Assembly (NCBI GenBank): GCA_030180135.1
Contig: CM058237.1
Location: forward strand, 106,655,904-106,719,903
DNA length: 64,000 nt
Direction of reading: 5' to 3'
Source: Orychophragmus violaceus
Lineage: Eukaryota; Streptophyta; Magnoliopsida; Brassicales; Brassicaceae
Position numbers and translations under genes: made by a program. The notes below the pieces were generated by a model, which did no database searches, was not told where the DNA came from, and was given only the letters and a program-made list of their open reading frames with translations. Below, piece by piece: positions 20,979-32,266 of the stretch (positions within the stretch are counted from its first letter, which is position 1; every line of letters starts with the position of its first letter).

Positions 20979-21616
20979 TGTTGGAATTGTGTCCAGTAAT
21001 CTCGGTACTGTCTCTAGAAAGTAAGAGTATGTCAATGATCAGACATAAGTCATACAATGCTGGGGGTCATGATGGCTTGCTAGAGTCCGCTCATGATCTA
21101 TAAGTCTTGGACTTATTGCCTTTATTGTATGATCCCATATGGGTCACACGCCTAAGCTAACGGGAAAATACGAAGGAACGGTATAGCAGAGGTACGGTAA
21201 AAGTGCTAGGCATTTACTGTACTTGGAGAGACTAAAGGGCCTGATTAAATCCAAGGGTTTTAATCAGAATAGAGAATTGGGCCCAAAAGCCCATGAGAAC
21301 TAGAAGGGATTTTAATGAATAAAATCAGACCTAGCTCTCTAATTTCTCAGCCACTTTTGCGCCTCTTTTCTCCTCTCTCTGCGCCTCTCTCCTGCTCGGT
21401 CTAGCAGCCATTTCCTTGTGAAGCGTGTGTGAACCTTTGGAGGATTCATCCCTCGGTGTATCTCTCTGATCTGACCTGTTCTATTCCTTCCGCTGCAACA
21501 AACAGGTAAAAAGGTGAGATCATCTAATGTTTCTAAATAAGAACACCTAGATCTGATGCATGTTTAGGTTGATATCAATATGAGAATTGAATCAGGATCA
21601 ACCGAACATTCCAACA
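20979..21616 (+). repeat. 3' LTR of retrotransposon 1
   Basis: 638 bp; by eye identical to 14231-14868 throughout, including hairpin 1 at 21192-21222. Confidence 0.96.
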
Positions 21617-21621
21617 GGATT
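21617..21621. other. Target-site duplication (GGATT), right, retrotransposon 1
   Basis: Matches 14226-14230; the satellite resumes immediately with ATCCTGACCAGATGC. Confidence 0.97.
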
Positions 21622-22749
21622 ATCCTGACCAGATGCACCGCCGAGAAGGATTCTAAGGCCAAAATGCAAGTTTCCATGACCCAGGAAGAATTGGATCGAG
21701 TTTTTTTGAAACTATCATGACCAAAACCCTTAAAATGGGATATAAAAGAGGTCTGGTGAAGAAATTGGTGGAAAACAAATGACCCGAAAAACCCGTCTAT
21801 ACACCGTGGGAAGGTTATAGCCTACCGAGAACAAGGGTTCCATGACCCGAAAAAAATTGACTCGAGTTTTTTTGAAACTATCAAGACCCAAACCTCTCAA
21901 ATGGATAACAAAGAGGTCTGGTGAAGAAATTGGTGGAAAAAATAATGACGGGATAGGATAAACTGATTCTATCCACCGGGGGAAGGATCCTAAGGCCAAA
22001 ACATCCTAATGGACTGACGGGAAGGAATATCTCGGCCATACTGATTGACGGGATGGATTATCATGACCGGATGAACCGCCGGGAAGGATCCTAAGGCCAA
22101 AAAACCACCCTAACGGGATGGAAACGAACTGACGTGAAGGACTATCTCGGCTATACTGACTAACGGGATGGAAACGAACTGACGGGAAGGACTATCTCGG
22201 CCATACTGACTAACGGGATGGATTATCCTGACCAGATGCACCGCCGAGAAGGATTCTAAGGCCAAAATGCAAGTTTCCATGACCCAGGAAGAATTGGATC
22301 GAGTTTTTTTGAAACTATCATGACCAAAACCCTTAAAATGGGATATAAAAGAGGTCTGGTGAAGAAATTGGTGGAAAACAAATGACCCGAAAAACCCGTC
22401 TATACACCGTGGGAAGGTTATAGCCTACCGAGAACCAAGGTTCCATGACCCGAAAAAAATTGACTCGAATTTTTTTGAAACTATCAAGACCCAAACCTCT
22501 CAAATGGATAAAAAAGAGGTCTGGTGAAGAAATTGGTGGAAAAAACACTGACGGGATAGGATAAAATGATTCTATCCACCGGGGGAAGGATCCTAAGGCC
22601 AAAACCTCCTAATGGACTGACGGGAAGGACTATCTCGGCCATACTGACTAACGGGATGGATTATCCTGACCAGATGCACCGCCGAGAAGGATTCTAAGGC
22701 CAAAATGCAAGTTTCCATGACCCAGGAAGAATTGGATCGAGTTTTTTTT

Positions 22750-25700
22750 GAAACTATCATGACCAAAACCCTTAAAATGGGATATAAAAGAGGTCTGGTG
22801 AAGAAATTGGTGGAAAACAAATGACCCGAAAAACCCGTCTATACACCGTGGGAAGGTTATAGCCTACCGAGAACCAAGGTTCCATGACCCGAAAAAAATT
22901 GACTCGAGTTTTTTTGAAACTATCAAGACCCAAACCTCTCAAATGGATAACAAAGAGGTCTGGTGAAGAAATTGGTGGAAAAAATAATGACGGGATAGGA
23001 TAAACTGATTCTATCCACCGGGGGAAGGATCCTAAGGCCAAAACATCCTAATGGACTGACGGGAAGGAATATCTCGGCCATACTGATTGACGGGATGGAT
23101 TATCATGACCGGATGAACCGCCGGGAAGGATCCTAAGGCCAAAAAACCACCCTAACGGGATGGAAACGAACTGACGTGAAGGACTATCTCGGCCATACTG
23201 ACTAACGGGATGGAAACGAACTGACGGGAAGGACTATCTCGGCCATACTGACTAACGGGATGGATTATCCTGACCAGATGCACCGCCGAGAAGGATTCTA
23301 AGGCCAAAATGCAAGTTTCCATGACCCAGGAAGAATTGGATCGAGTTTTTTTGAAACTATCATGACCAAAACCCTTAAAATGGGATATAAAAGAGGTCTG
23401 GTGAAGAAATTGGTGGAAAACAAATGACCCGAAAAACCCGTCTATACACCGTGGGAAGGTTATAGCCTACCGAGAACCAAGGTTCCATGACCCGAAAAAA
23501 ATTGACTCGAGTTTTTTTGAAACTATCAAGACCCAAACCTCTCAAATGGATAAAAAAGAGGTCTGGTGAAGAAATTGGTGGAAAAAACACTGACGGGATA
23601 GGATAAACTGATTCTATCCACCGGGGGAAGGATCCTAAGGCCAAAACCTCCTAATGGACTGACGGGAAGGACTATCTCGGCCATACTGACTAACGGGATG
23701 GATTATCCTGACCAGATGCACCGCCGAGAAGGATTCTAAGGCCAAAATGCAAGTTTCCATGACCCAGGAAGAATTGGATCGAGTTTTTTTGAAACTATCA
23801 TGACCAAAACCCTTAAAATGGGATAACAAAGAGGTCTGGGGAAGAAATTGGTGGAAAAAACAATGACGGGATAGGATAAACTGATTCTATCCACCGGGGG
23901 AAGGATCCAAAGGCCAAAACCTCCTAATGGACTGACGGGAAGGACTATCTCGGCCATACTGACTAACGGGATGGATTATCCTGACCAGATGCACCGCCGA
24001 GAAAAATTCTAAGGCCAAAATGCAAGTTTCCATGAGCCAGGAAGAATTGGATCGAGTTTTTTTGAAACTATCATGACCAAAACCCTTAAAATGGGATATA
24101 AAAGAGGTCTGGTGAAGAAATTGGTGGAAAACAAATGACCCGAAAAACCCGTCTATACACCGTGGGAAGGTTATAGCCTACCGAGAACCAAGGTTCCTTG
24201 ATCCGAAAAAATTGACTCGAGTTTTTTTTAAACTATCAAGACCCAAACCTCTCAAATGGATAACAAAGAGGTCTGGTGAAGAAATTGGTGGAAAAAACAA
24301 TGACGGGGTAGGATAAACTGATTTTATCCACCGGGGGAAGGATCCTAAGGCCAAAACCTCCTAATGGACTGACGGGAAGGACTATCTCGGCCATACTGAC
24401 TAACGGGATGGATTATCCTGACCAGATGCACCACCGAGAAGGATTCTAAGGCCAAAATGCAAGTTTCCATGACCCAGGAAGAATTGGATCGAGTTTTTTT
24501 GAAACTATCATGACCAAAACCCTTAAAATGGGATATAAAAGAGGTCTGGTGAAGAAATTGGTGGAAAACAAATTACCCGAAAAACCCGTCTATACACCGT
24601 GGGAAGGTTATAGCCTACCGAGAACCAAGGTTCCTTGACCCGAAAAAATTGACTCGAGTTTTTTTGAAACTATCAAGACCCAAACCTCTCAAATGGATAA
24701 CAAAGAGGTCTGGTGAAGAAATTGGTGGAAAAAACAATGACGGGATAGGATAAACTGATTCTATCCACCGGGGGAAGGATCCTAAGGCCAAAACCTCCTA
24801 ATGGACTAACGGGAAGGACTATCTCGGCCATACTGACTAACGGGATGGATTATCCTGACCAGATGCACCGCCGAGAAGGATTCTAAGGCCAAAATGCAAG
24901 TTTCCATGACCCAAGAAGAATTGGATCGAGTTTTTTTGAAACTATCATGACCAAAACCCTTAAAATGGGATATAAAAGAGGTCTGGTGAAGAAATTGGTG
25001 GAAAACAAATGACCCGAAAAACCCGTCTATACACCATGGGAAGGTTATAGCCTACCGAGAACCAAGGTCCCTTGACCCGAAAAAATTGACTCGAGTTTTT
25101 TTGAAACTATCAAGACCCAAACCTCTCAAATGGATAACAAAGAGGTCTGGTGAAGAAATTGGTGGAAAAAACAATGACGGGATAGGATAAACTGATTCTA
25201 TCCACCGGGGGAAGGATCCTAAGGCCAAAACATCCTAATGGACTGACGGGAAGGAATATCTGGGCCATACTGATTGACGGGATGGATTATCATGACCGGA
25301 TGAACCGCCGGGGAGGATCCTAAGGCCAAAAAACCACCCTAACGGGATGGAAACGAACTGACGTGAAGGACTATCTCGGCCATACTGACTAACGGGATGG
25401 AAACGAACTGACGGGAAGGACTATCTCGGCTATACTGACTAACGGGATGGATTATCCTGACCAGATGCACCGCCGAGATGGATTCTAAGGCCAAAATGCA
25501 AGTTTCCATGACCCAGGAAGAATTGGATCGAGTTTTTTTGAAACTATCATGACCAAAACCCTTAAAATGGGATATAAAAGAGGCCTGGTGAAGAAATTGG
25601 TGGAAAACAAATGACCCGAAAAACCCGTCTATACACCGTGGGAAGGTTATAGCCTACCGAGAACCAAGGTTCCATGACCCGAAAAAAATTGACTCGAGTT

Positions 25701-26380
25701 TTTTTGAAACTATCAAGACCCAAACCTCTCAAATGGATAAAAAAGAGGTCTGGTGAAGAAATTGGTGGAAAAAACAATGACGGGATAGGATAAACTGATT
25801 CTATCCACCGGGGGAAGGATCCTAAGGCCAAAACCTCCTAATGGACTGACGGGAAGGACTATCTCGGCCATACTGACTAACGGGATGGATTATCCTGACC
25901 AGATGCACCGCCGAGAAGGATTCTAAGGCCAAAATGTAAGTTTCCATGACCCAGGAAAGAATTGGATCGAGTTTTTTTGAAACTATCATGACCAAAATCC
26001 TTAAAATGGGATATAAAAGAGGTCTGGTGAATAAATTGGTGGAAAACAAATGACCCGAAAAACCCGTCTATACACCGTGGGAAGGTTATAGCCTACCGAG
26101 AACCAAGGTTCCATGACCCGAAAAAAATTGACTCGAGTTTTTTTGAAACTATCAAGACCCAAACCTCTCAAATGGATAACAAAGAGGTCTGGTGAAGAAA
26201 TTGGTGGAAAAAACAATGACGGGATAGGATAAACTGATTCTATCCACCGGGGGAAGGATCCAAAGGCCAAAACCTCCTAATGGACTGACGGGAAGGACTA
26301 TCTCGGCCATACTGACTAACGGGATGGATTATCCTGACCAGATGCACCGCCGAGAAGGATTCTAAGGCCAAAATGCAAGT
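22750..26380 (+). repeat. Left copy of a ~4213-bp segmental tandem duplication
   Basis: Private variants recur 4213 bp downstream (4212 in the later part), for example GGGGAAGAAATTGG at 23839 and 28052, and GAGATGGATTC at 25475 and 29687. The right copy begins near 26.96 kb, is split by retrotransposon 2 at 29974, and continues at 37298 to about 37.92 kb. Exact edges cannot be fixed because flanking units are alike. Confidence 0.82.
25758..25762. other. Paralogous empty site for retrotransposon 2
   Basis: GAAAT here is the counterpart of the target duplication at 29970-29974 and 37298-37302 in the left copy of the 4213-bp duplication. Left flanks match at offset 4212 and right flanks at 11540. 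The difference, 7328 bp, equals the element (7323) plus one 5-bp duplication. Confidence 0.88.
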
Positions 26381-26856
26381 TTCCATGACCCAGGAAGAAT
26401 TGGATCGAGTTTTTTTGAAACTATCATGACCAAAACCCTTAAAATGGGATAACAAAGAGGTCTGGTGAAGAAATTGGTGGAAAAAACAATGACGGGATAG
26501 GATAAACTGATTCTATCCACCGGGGGAAGGATCCAAAGGCCAAAACCTCCTAATGGACTGACGGGAAGGACTATCTCGGCCATACTGACTAACGGCATGG
26601 ATTATCCTGACCAGATGCACCGCCGAGAAGGATTCTAAGGCCAAAATGCAAGTTTCCATGACCCAGGAAGAATTGGATCGAGTTTTTTTGAAACTATCAT
26701 GACCAAAACCCTTAAAATGGGATAACAAAGAGGTCTGGTGAAGAAATTGGTGGAAAAAACAATGACGGGATAGGATAAACTGATTCTATCCACCGGGGGA
26801 AGGATCCTAAGGCCAAAACCTCCTAATGGACTGACGGGAAGGACTATCTCGGCCAT
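26240..26856 (+). repeat. Tandem ~273-bp short satellite units
   Basis: Successive copies 273 bp apart lack the B-half end module. Each starts B-like (GAAACTATCATGACC) and switches within the start module at AAAATGGGATAACAAAGAGG to A-like sequence. This is what unequal crossing-over between A and B halves would leave. Confidence 0.82.
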
Positions 26857-29800
26857 ACTGACTAACGGGATGGATTATCCTGACCAGATGCACCGCCGAG
26901 AAGGATTCTAAGGCCAAAATGCAAGTTTCCATGACCCAGGAAGAATTGGATCGAGTTTTTTTGAAACTATCATGACCAAAACCCTTAAAATGGGATATAA
27001 AAGAGGTCTGGTGAAGAAATTGGTGGAAAACAAATGACCCGAAAAACCCGTCTATACACCGTGGGAAGGTTATAGCCTACCGAGAACCAAGGTTCCATGA
27101 CCCGAAAAAAATTGACTCGAGTTTTTTTGAAACTATCAAGACCCAAACCTCTCAAATGGATAACAAAGAGGTCTGGTGAAGAAATTGGTGGAAAAAATAA
27201 TGACGGGATAGGATAAACTGATTCTATCCACCGGGGGAAGGATCCTAAGGCCAAAACATCCTAATGGACTGACGGGAAGGAATATCTCGGCCATACTGAT
27301 TGACGGGATGGATTATCATGACCGGATGAACCGCCGGGAAGGATCCTAAGGCCAAAAAACCACCCTAACGGGATGGAAACGAACTGACGTGAAGGACTAT
27401 CTCGGCCATACTGACTAACGGGATGGAAACGAACTGACGGGAAGGACTATCTCGGCCATACTGACTAACGGGATGGATTATCCTGACCAGATGCACCGCC
27501 GAGAAGGATTCTAAGGCCAAAATGCAAGTTTCCATGACCCAGGAAGAATTGGATCGAGTTTTTTTGAAACTATCATGACCAAAACCCTTAAAATGGGATA
27601 TAAAAGAGGTCTGGTGAAGAAATTGGTGGAAAACAAATGACCCGAAAAACCCGTCTATACACCGTGGGAAGGTTATAGCCTACCGAGAACCAAGGTTCCA
27701 TGACCCGAAAAAAATTGACTCGAGTTTTTTTGAAACTATCAAGACCCAAACCTCTCAAATGGATAAAAAAGAGGTCTGGTGAAGAAATTGGTGGAAAAAA
27801 CACTGACGGGATAGGATAAACTGATTCTATCCACCGGGGGAAGGATCCTAAGGCCAAAACCTCCTAATGGACTGACGGGAAGGACTATCTCGGCCATACT
27901 GACTAACGGGATGGATTATCCTGACCAGATGCACCGCCGAGAAGGATTCTAAGGCCAAAATGCAAGTTTCCATGACCCAGGAAGAATTGGATCGAGTTTT
28001 TTTGAAACTATCATGACCAAAACCCTTAAAATGGGATAACAAAGAGGTCTGGGGAAGAAATTGGTGGAAAAAACAATGACGGGATAGGATAAACTGATTC
28101 TATCCACCGGGGGAAGGATCCTAAGGCCAAAACCTCCTAATGGACTGACGGGAAGGACTATCTCGGCCATACTGACTAACGGGATGGATTATCCTGACCA
28201 GATGCACCGCCGAGAAAAATTCTAAGGCCAAAATGCAAGTTTCCATGAGCCAGGAAGAATTGGATCGAGTTTTTTTGAAACTATCATGACCAAAACCCTT
28301 AAAATGGGATATAAAAGAGGTCTGGTGAAGAAATTGGTGGAAAACAAATGACCCGAAAAACCCGTCTATACACCGTGGGAAGGTTATAGCCTACCGAGAA
28401 CCAAGGTTCCTTGATCCGAAAAAATTGACTCGAGTTTTTTTTAAACTATCAAGACCCAAACCTCTCAAATGGATAACAAAGAGGTCTGGTGAAGAAATTG
28501 GTGGAAAAACAATGACGGGGTAGGATAAACTGATTTTATCCACCGGGGGAAGGATCCTAAGGCCAAAACCTCCTAATGGACTGACGGGAAGGACTATCTC
28601 GGCCATACTGACTAACGGGATGGATTATCCTGACCAGATGCACCACCGAGAAGGATTCTAAGGCCAAAATGCAAGTTTCCATGACCCAGGAAGAATTGGA
28701 TCGAGTTTTTTTGAAACTATCATGACCAAAACCCTTAAAATGGGATATAAAAGAGGTCTGGTGAAGAAATTGGTGGAAAACAAATTACCCGAAAAACCCG
28801 TCTATACACCGTGGGAAGGTTATAGCCTACCGAGAACCAAGGTTCCTTGACCCGAAAAAATTGACTCGAGTTTTTTTGAAACTATCAAGACCCAAACCTC
28901 TCAAATGGATAACAAAGAGGTCTGGTGAAGAAATTGGTGGAAAAAACAATGACGGGATAGGATAAACTGATTCTATCCACCGGGGGAAGGATCCTAAGGC
29001 CAAAACCTCCTAATGGACTGACGGGAAGGACTATCTCGGCCATACTGACTAACGGGATGGATTATCCTGACCAGATGCACCGCCGAGAAGGATTCTAAGG
29101 CCAAAATGCAAGTTTCCATGACCCAAGAAGAATTGGATCGAGTTTTTTTGAAACTATCATGACCAAAACCCTTAAAATGGGATATAAAAGAGGTCTGGTG
29201 AAGAAATTGGTGGAAAACAAATGACCCGAAAAACCCGTCTATACACCATGGGAAGGTTATAGCCTACCGAGAACCAAGGTCTCTTGACCCGAAAAAATTG
29301 ACTCGAGTTTTTTTGAAACTATCAAGACCCAAACCTCTCAAATGGATAACAAAGAGGTCTGGTGAAGAAATTGGTGGAAAAAACAATGACGGGATAGGAT
29401 AAACTGATTCTATCCACCGGGGGAAGGATCCTAAGGCCAAAACATCCTAATGGACTGACGGGAAGGAATATCTCGGCCATACTGATTGACGGGATGGATT
29501 ATCATGACCGGATGAACCGCCGGGGAGGATCCTAAGGCCAAAAAACCACCCTAACGGGATGGAAACGAACTGACGTGAAGGACTATCTCGGCCATACTGA
29601 CTAACGGGATGGAAACGAACTGACGGGAAGGACTATCTCGGCTATACTGACTAACGGGATGGATTATCCTGACCAGATGCACCGCCGAGATGGATTCTAA
29701 GGCCAAAATGCAAGTTTCCATGACCCAGGAAGAATTGGATCGAGTTTTTTTGAAACTATCATGACCAAAACCCTTAAAATGGGATATAAAAGAGGCCTGG

Positions 29801-29969
29801 TGAAGAAATTGGTGGAAAACAAATGACCCGAAAAACCCGTCTAGACACCGTGGGAAGGTTATAGCCTACCGAGAACCAAGGTTCCATGACCCGAAAAAAA
29901 TTGACTCGAGTTTTTTTGAAACTATCAAGACCCAAACCTCTCAAATGGATAAAAAAGAGGTCTGGTGAA

Positions 29970-29974
29970 GAAAT
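29970..29974. other. Target-site duplication (GAAAT), left, retrotransposon 2
   Basis: GAAAT precedes the 5' LTR and is repeated at 37298-37302. Joining the flanks restores GGTGAAGAAATTGGTGG of the satellite. Confidence 0.97.
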
Positions 29975-30187
29975 TGTTGGAATTGTGTCCAGCAATCTCT
30001 GTACTGTCTCTATAAAGTAAGAGTATGTCAGTGATCAGACATAAGTCATACAATACTGGGGGTCATGATGGCTTGCTAGAGTCCGCTCATGATCTATAAG
30101 TCTCGGACTTATTGCTTTTATTGTATGATCCCATATGGGTCACACGCTTAAGCTAGCAGGAAATAAAGTAGGAACGGCTTAGCAGAA

Positions 30188-30218
30188 GTACGACAAAAGT
30201 GCTAGGCATTTGTCGTAC
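30188..30218 (+). promoter_or_regulatory. LTR hairpin 1 (element 2)
   Basis: Perfect 10-bp inverted repeat GTACGACAAA / TTTGTCGTAC around the loop AGTGCTAGGCA. Relative to element 1, stem pair 6 is A-T instead of G-C and pair 7 is C-G instead of T-A, both arms changing together; pair 5 is G-C instead of G.T. The 3' LTR copy is at 36875-36905. Confidence 0.7.
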
Positions 30219-30240
30219 TAAGAGAGAAAGATTAACGGGT

Positions 30241-30263
30241 CTGATTAAATGAGATTTAATCAG
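30241..30263 (+). promoter_or_regulatory. LTR hairpin 2 (element 2)
   Basis: CTGATTAAAT / ATTTAATCAG around GAG; the flanking T and A extend the stem by one pair. Confidence 0.6.
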
Positions 30264-30303
30264 ATTGGTGTTTTGGGCCCAAAAGCCCAAAAGGGAAAGA
30301 GAA

Positions 30304-30324
30304 GGCTTTTATAAACTAAAAGCC
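30304..30324 (+). promoter_or_regulatory. LTR hairpin 3 with TATA-like core (element 2)
   Basis: GGCTTTT / AAAAGCC around a 7-nt loop. The string TTATAAAC spanning stem and loop (about 30309-30316) is a plausible TATA box, followed about 50 bp later by the CT-rich likely start region. Element 1 has the hairpin form but not the TATA string. Confidence 0.5.
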
Positions 30325-30611
30325 AAAGCCTCTTTCTCCTAACCCTAATCCCAGCCGCGAAAACTCTCTCTCTCTGGCGCCTCCCTTAGCTCGGTCTAGC
30401 AGCCAGTTTCCTGTGATTGCGTGTGTGAGCCTTTGGAGGATTCATCCCTTGGTGCATCTCCCTGATCTCTGACCTGTTCATCAATTCCGCTGCTACTAAC
30501 AGGTAAAAGGTGAGATCATATTGTTTCTAAATAAGAACACCTAGATCTGATGCATGTTTAGGTTGATATCAATATGAGAATTGAATCAGGATCAACCGAA
30601 CATTCCAACAG

Positions 30612-30626
30612 TGGTATCAGAGCCAT
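30612..30626 (+). other. Primer-binding site, initiator Met-tRNA
   Basis: TGGTATCAGAGCCAT one base after the 5' LTR, the same as in element 1. Confidence 0.93.
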
Positions 30627-30780
30627 TGGTTCTTAGGTTTCTTGTTTTAGATTCATGTTTAGGTTGTTTAATCTGTTTAGAATTGTTTTTGAATCAATTA
30701 CTGATAAGATAAAACAGTTAAGAAACAAAATTGAACTCTAAACACACAAGAAAAATCGCAAAACATGAGCTATATGACTC

Positions 30781-31145
30781 AGATTTGCGATCGGATTGGA
30801 TCGGCATGGCCGGTTGGTCGGATTGGACCGGTCGGACGCGGATCGGACGGATGGATCGAATCGGATCGGTCGACCGATCGCAGTCGATCGTCGCGTCGAG
30901 TCGATCGCGTCGTCCCGATCGCTTCCCGGCTGTCGCGCGCGTCACGTCCCGATCGCTCGGCGATCGTGGAGCGACCGTGCGTCCCGACCGTCCCACCCGA
31001 GCGTCCCAAACCTGCCCGGCTGTCGCGTCCCGTCCGGAGCTGCACGTCGTCTCGATCTCGGATCGTTGCACGGCTTGCGGCTGGACAATGGTCGCGAAGC
31101 TAGGGCTGACGTGATCGTCACGGTTCGTTTTGGCGGTTCGGTTTA
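30781..31145 (+). repeat. GC- and CpG-rich leader block (element 2)
   Basis: Counterpart of 15066-15450: dense GATCGGA, GATCGCGTC and CGTCCCG strings, open in many frames on both strands through composition. It aligns poorly with element 1 except near its end, around CGGTTCG. Confidence 0.75.
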
Positions 31146-32185
31146 AGTTTTTAATTAAAATTAAATCGTCCTGGTTTAATAAACAGATTTGATAAGTTTA
31201 TTAAGTCTGGTTAAACCGGGATAAGAAATCCAATGTCGAAAGAAATATTGGATTTAGTGCCTAAACCAGGAATTTCTAATTTGATTTGGTTGGACCAAAT
31301 AAATTGAGAAATTCCGGTTTAGTAAATAACCGGTTGACAATTGTGGTCATCGTAGTAATTAAAACTTGGTTAGACCAGTTTTAATGAACCAGACCGGTTA
31401 TGTCATTTAATTGGACAATTGGGTCATGTCTTGGACATGGACCAATTCTTGGGCCTCGGGCCAAGAAGTTAAAACAATTGGGCCAATTATTTGAGTCTTT
31501 CTTCAGATCAATTTAAAATTTATTTTATAAAATTATAAAGTCGATTTTAAATTAAAATTTCCGAAATTTTGAAATTAGAAAGTTTCTTAAAATAGAAGTT
31601 TCTGGATTTGCGGGTTTTGGATTTTAAGAAATTTCTAAAGTTAGAAAGTTTCCGTTTTTAGAAAGTTTCCAATTTTAGAAAGTTTCCAAAAATAGTAGGT
31701 TTCCATAAATAGAAAGTTTCCCGAAATAGTAATCTTCTATTTTGGGAATGAATTTTAATAAACCTACGAACCTCAAATAATATCAAGCGTTGGACGTCTT
31801 GTCCAGGCTATGTCAGCTGTCAAAGCCCATTCAATTGCATTCATGGCCTTACAGTGTGAGGATGTCTGCTTTTGCGTGGGTAAGACGGTTTGAGATTCAT
31901 AAATGTCATTGGGAGTCCCAGACATTAATGATTACATGACTGTATAGTCTGGTTTTCTTGACTAGGCCATCGGGAGTCCCGGGCCTTGAGACATCAGAGT
32001 GAATTGGGCCTCGGGCCCAGATTCACAACCAAGAGTTATATCACGGATATAATTAGCCGACTTAGGGCTTACCGATATAAGCTAAGGTTGGGTGACGGCC
32101 AGTGGCCCACTTTAATCTTAGTTATATGTGGATCTTGGAATCATTATATTCTATTGAGGGTAACTTATGTTATTGAATATAATGC
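31146..32185 (+). other. Leader, non-coding (element 2)
   Basis: AT-rich leader closely matching 15451-16500, with the degenerate AGAAAGTTTCC repeat at about 31561-31730. No ATG-initiated ORF of note. Confidence 0.7.
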
Positions 32186-32266
32186 ATGATTAATCATATT
32201 AAATTTAATACGGGATTAATCATATTGAACATATTAACTAAAATCCTTTTATCTTATATTTCAGTT

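Larger units (their letters stand above)
14231..21616 (+). mobile_element. Ty1/copia LTR retrotransposon 1, non-autonomous (gag intact, pol decayed)
   Basis: A complete 7386-bp element: 638-bp LTRs (14231-14868 and 20979-21616), PBS, 1.7-kb leader, gag, pol relic, polypurine tract and 5-bp target duplication GGATT. The LTRs begin TGTTGGAAT and end ATTCCAACA. They look identical when read against each other, which points to a recent insertion. Only gag remains open. Protease through RNase H can be followed as fragments broken by stops and frameshifts. The domain order (protease, integrase, reverse transcriptase, RNase H) is that of Ty1/copia, not gypsy. The empty site survives in the paralogous satellite copy at 60302-60306. 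Mobilisation must have relied on enzymes supplied in trans. Confidence 0.95.
21617..29974 (+). repeat. Satellite array, block 2
   Basis: Continuation of block 1 after retrotransposon 1. It contains 438- and 603-bp units and a run of about 273-bp units. The part 21617-25314 matches 60302-64000 at an offset of 38685, then 38686 after a 1-bp A insertion near 61670. No gene is supported. Confidence 0.96.
29975..30610 (+). repeat. 5' LTR of retrotransposon 2
   Basis: 636 bp with TGTTGGAAT / ATTCCAACA ends. U5 and the first 200 bp are close to element 1; the middle (about 30150-30400) is much more diverged. It includes a CTCTCTCTCTCT run at about 30364-30375 and CTAACCCTAATCCC at about 30338-30351, which resembles but does not exactly match the plant telo-box. 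Confidence 0.96.
30503..32264 (+). other. Candidate leader intron (element 2)
   Basis: Donor-like CTAACAG/GTAAAAGG in U5 and acceptor-like ATATTTCAG ending two bases before the gag ATG at 32267. Removal would also delete an in-frame upstream ATG at 32186 that exists only in this element. Confidence 0.45.
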
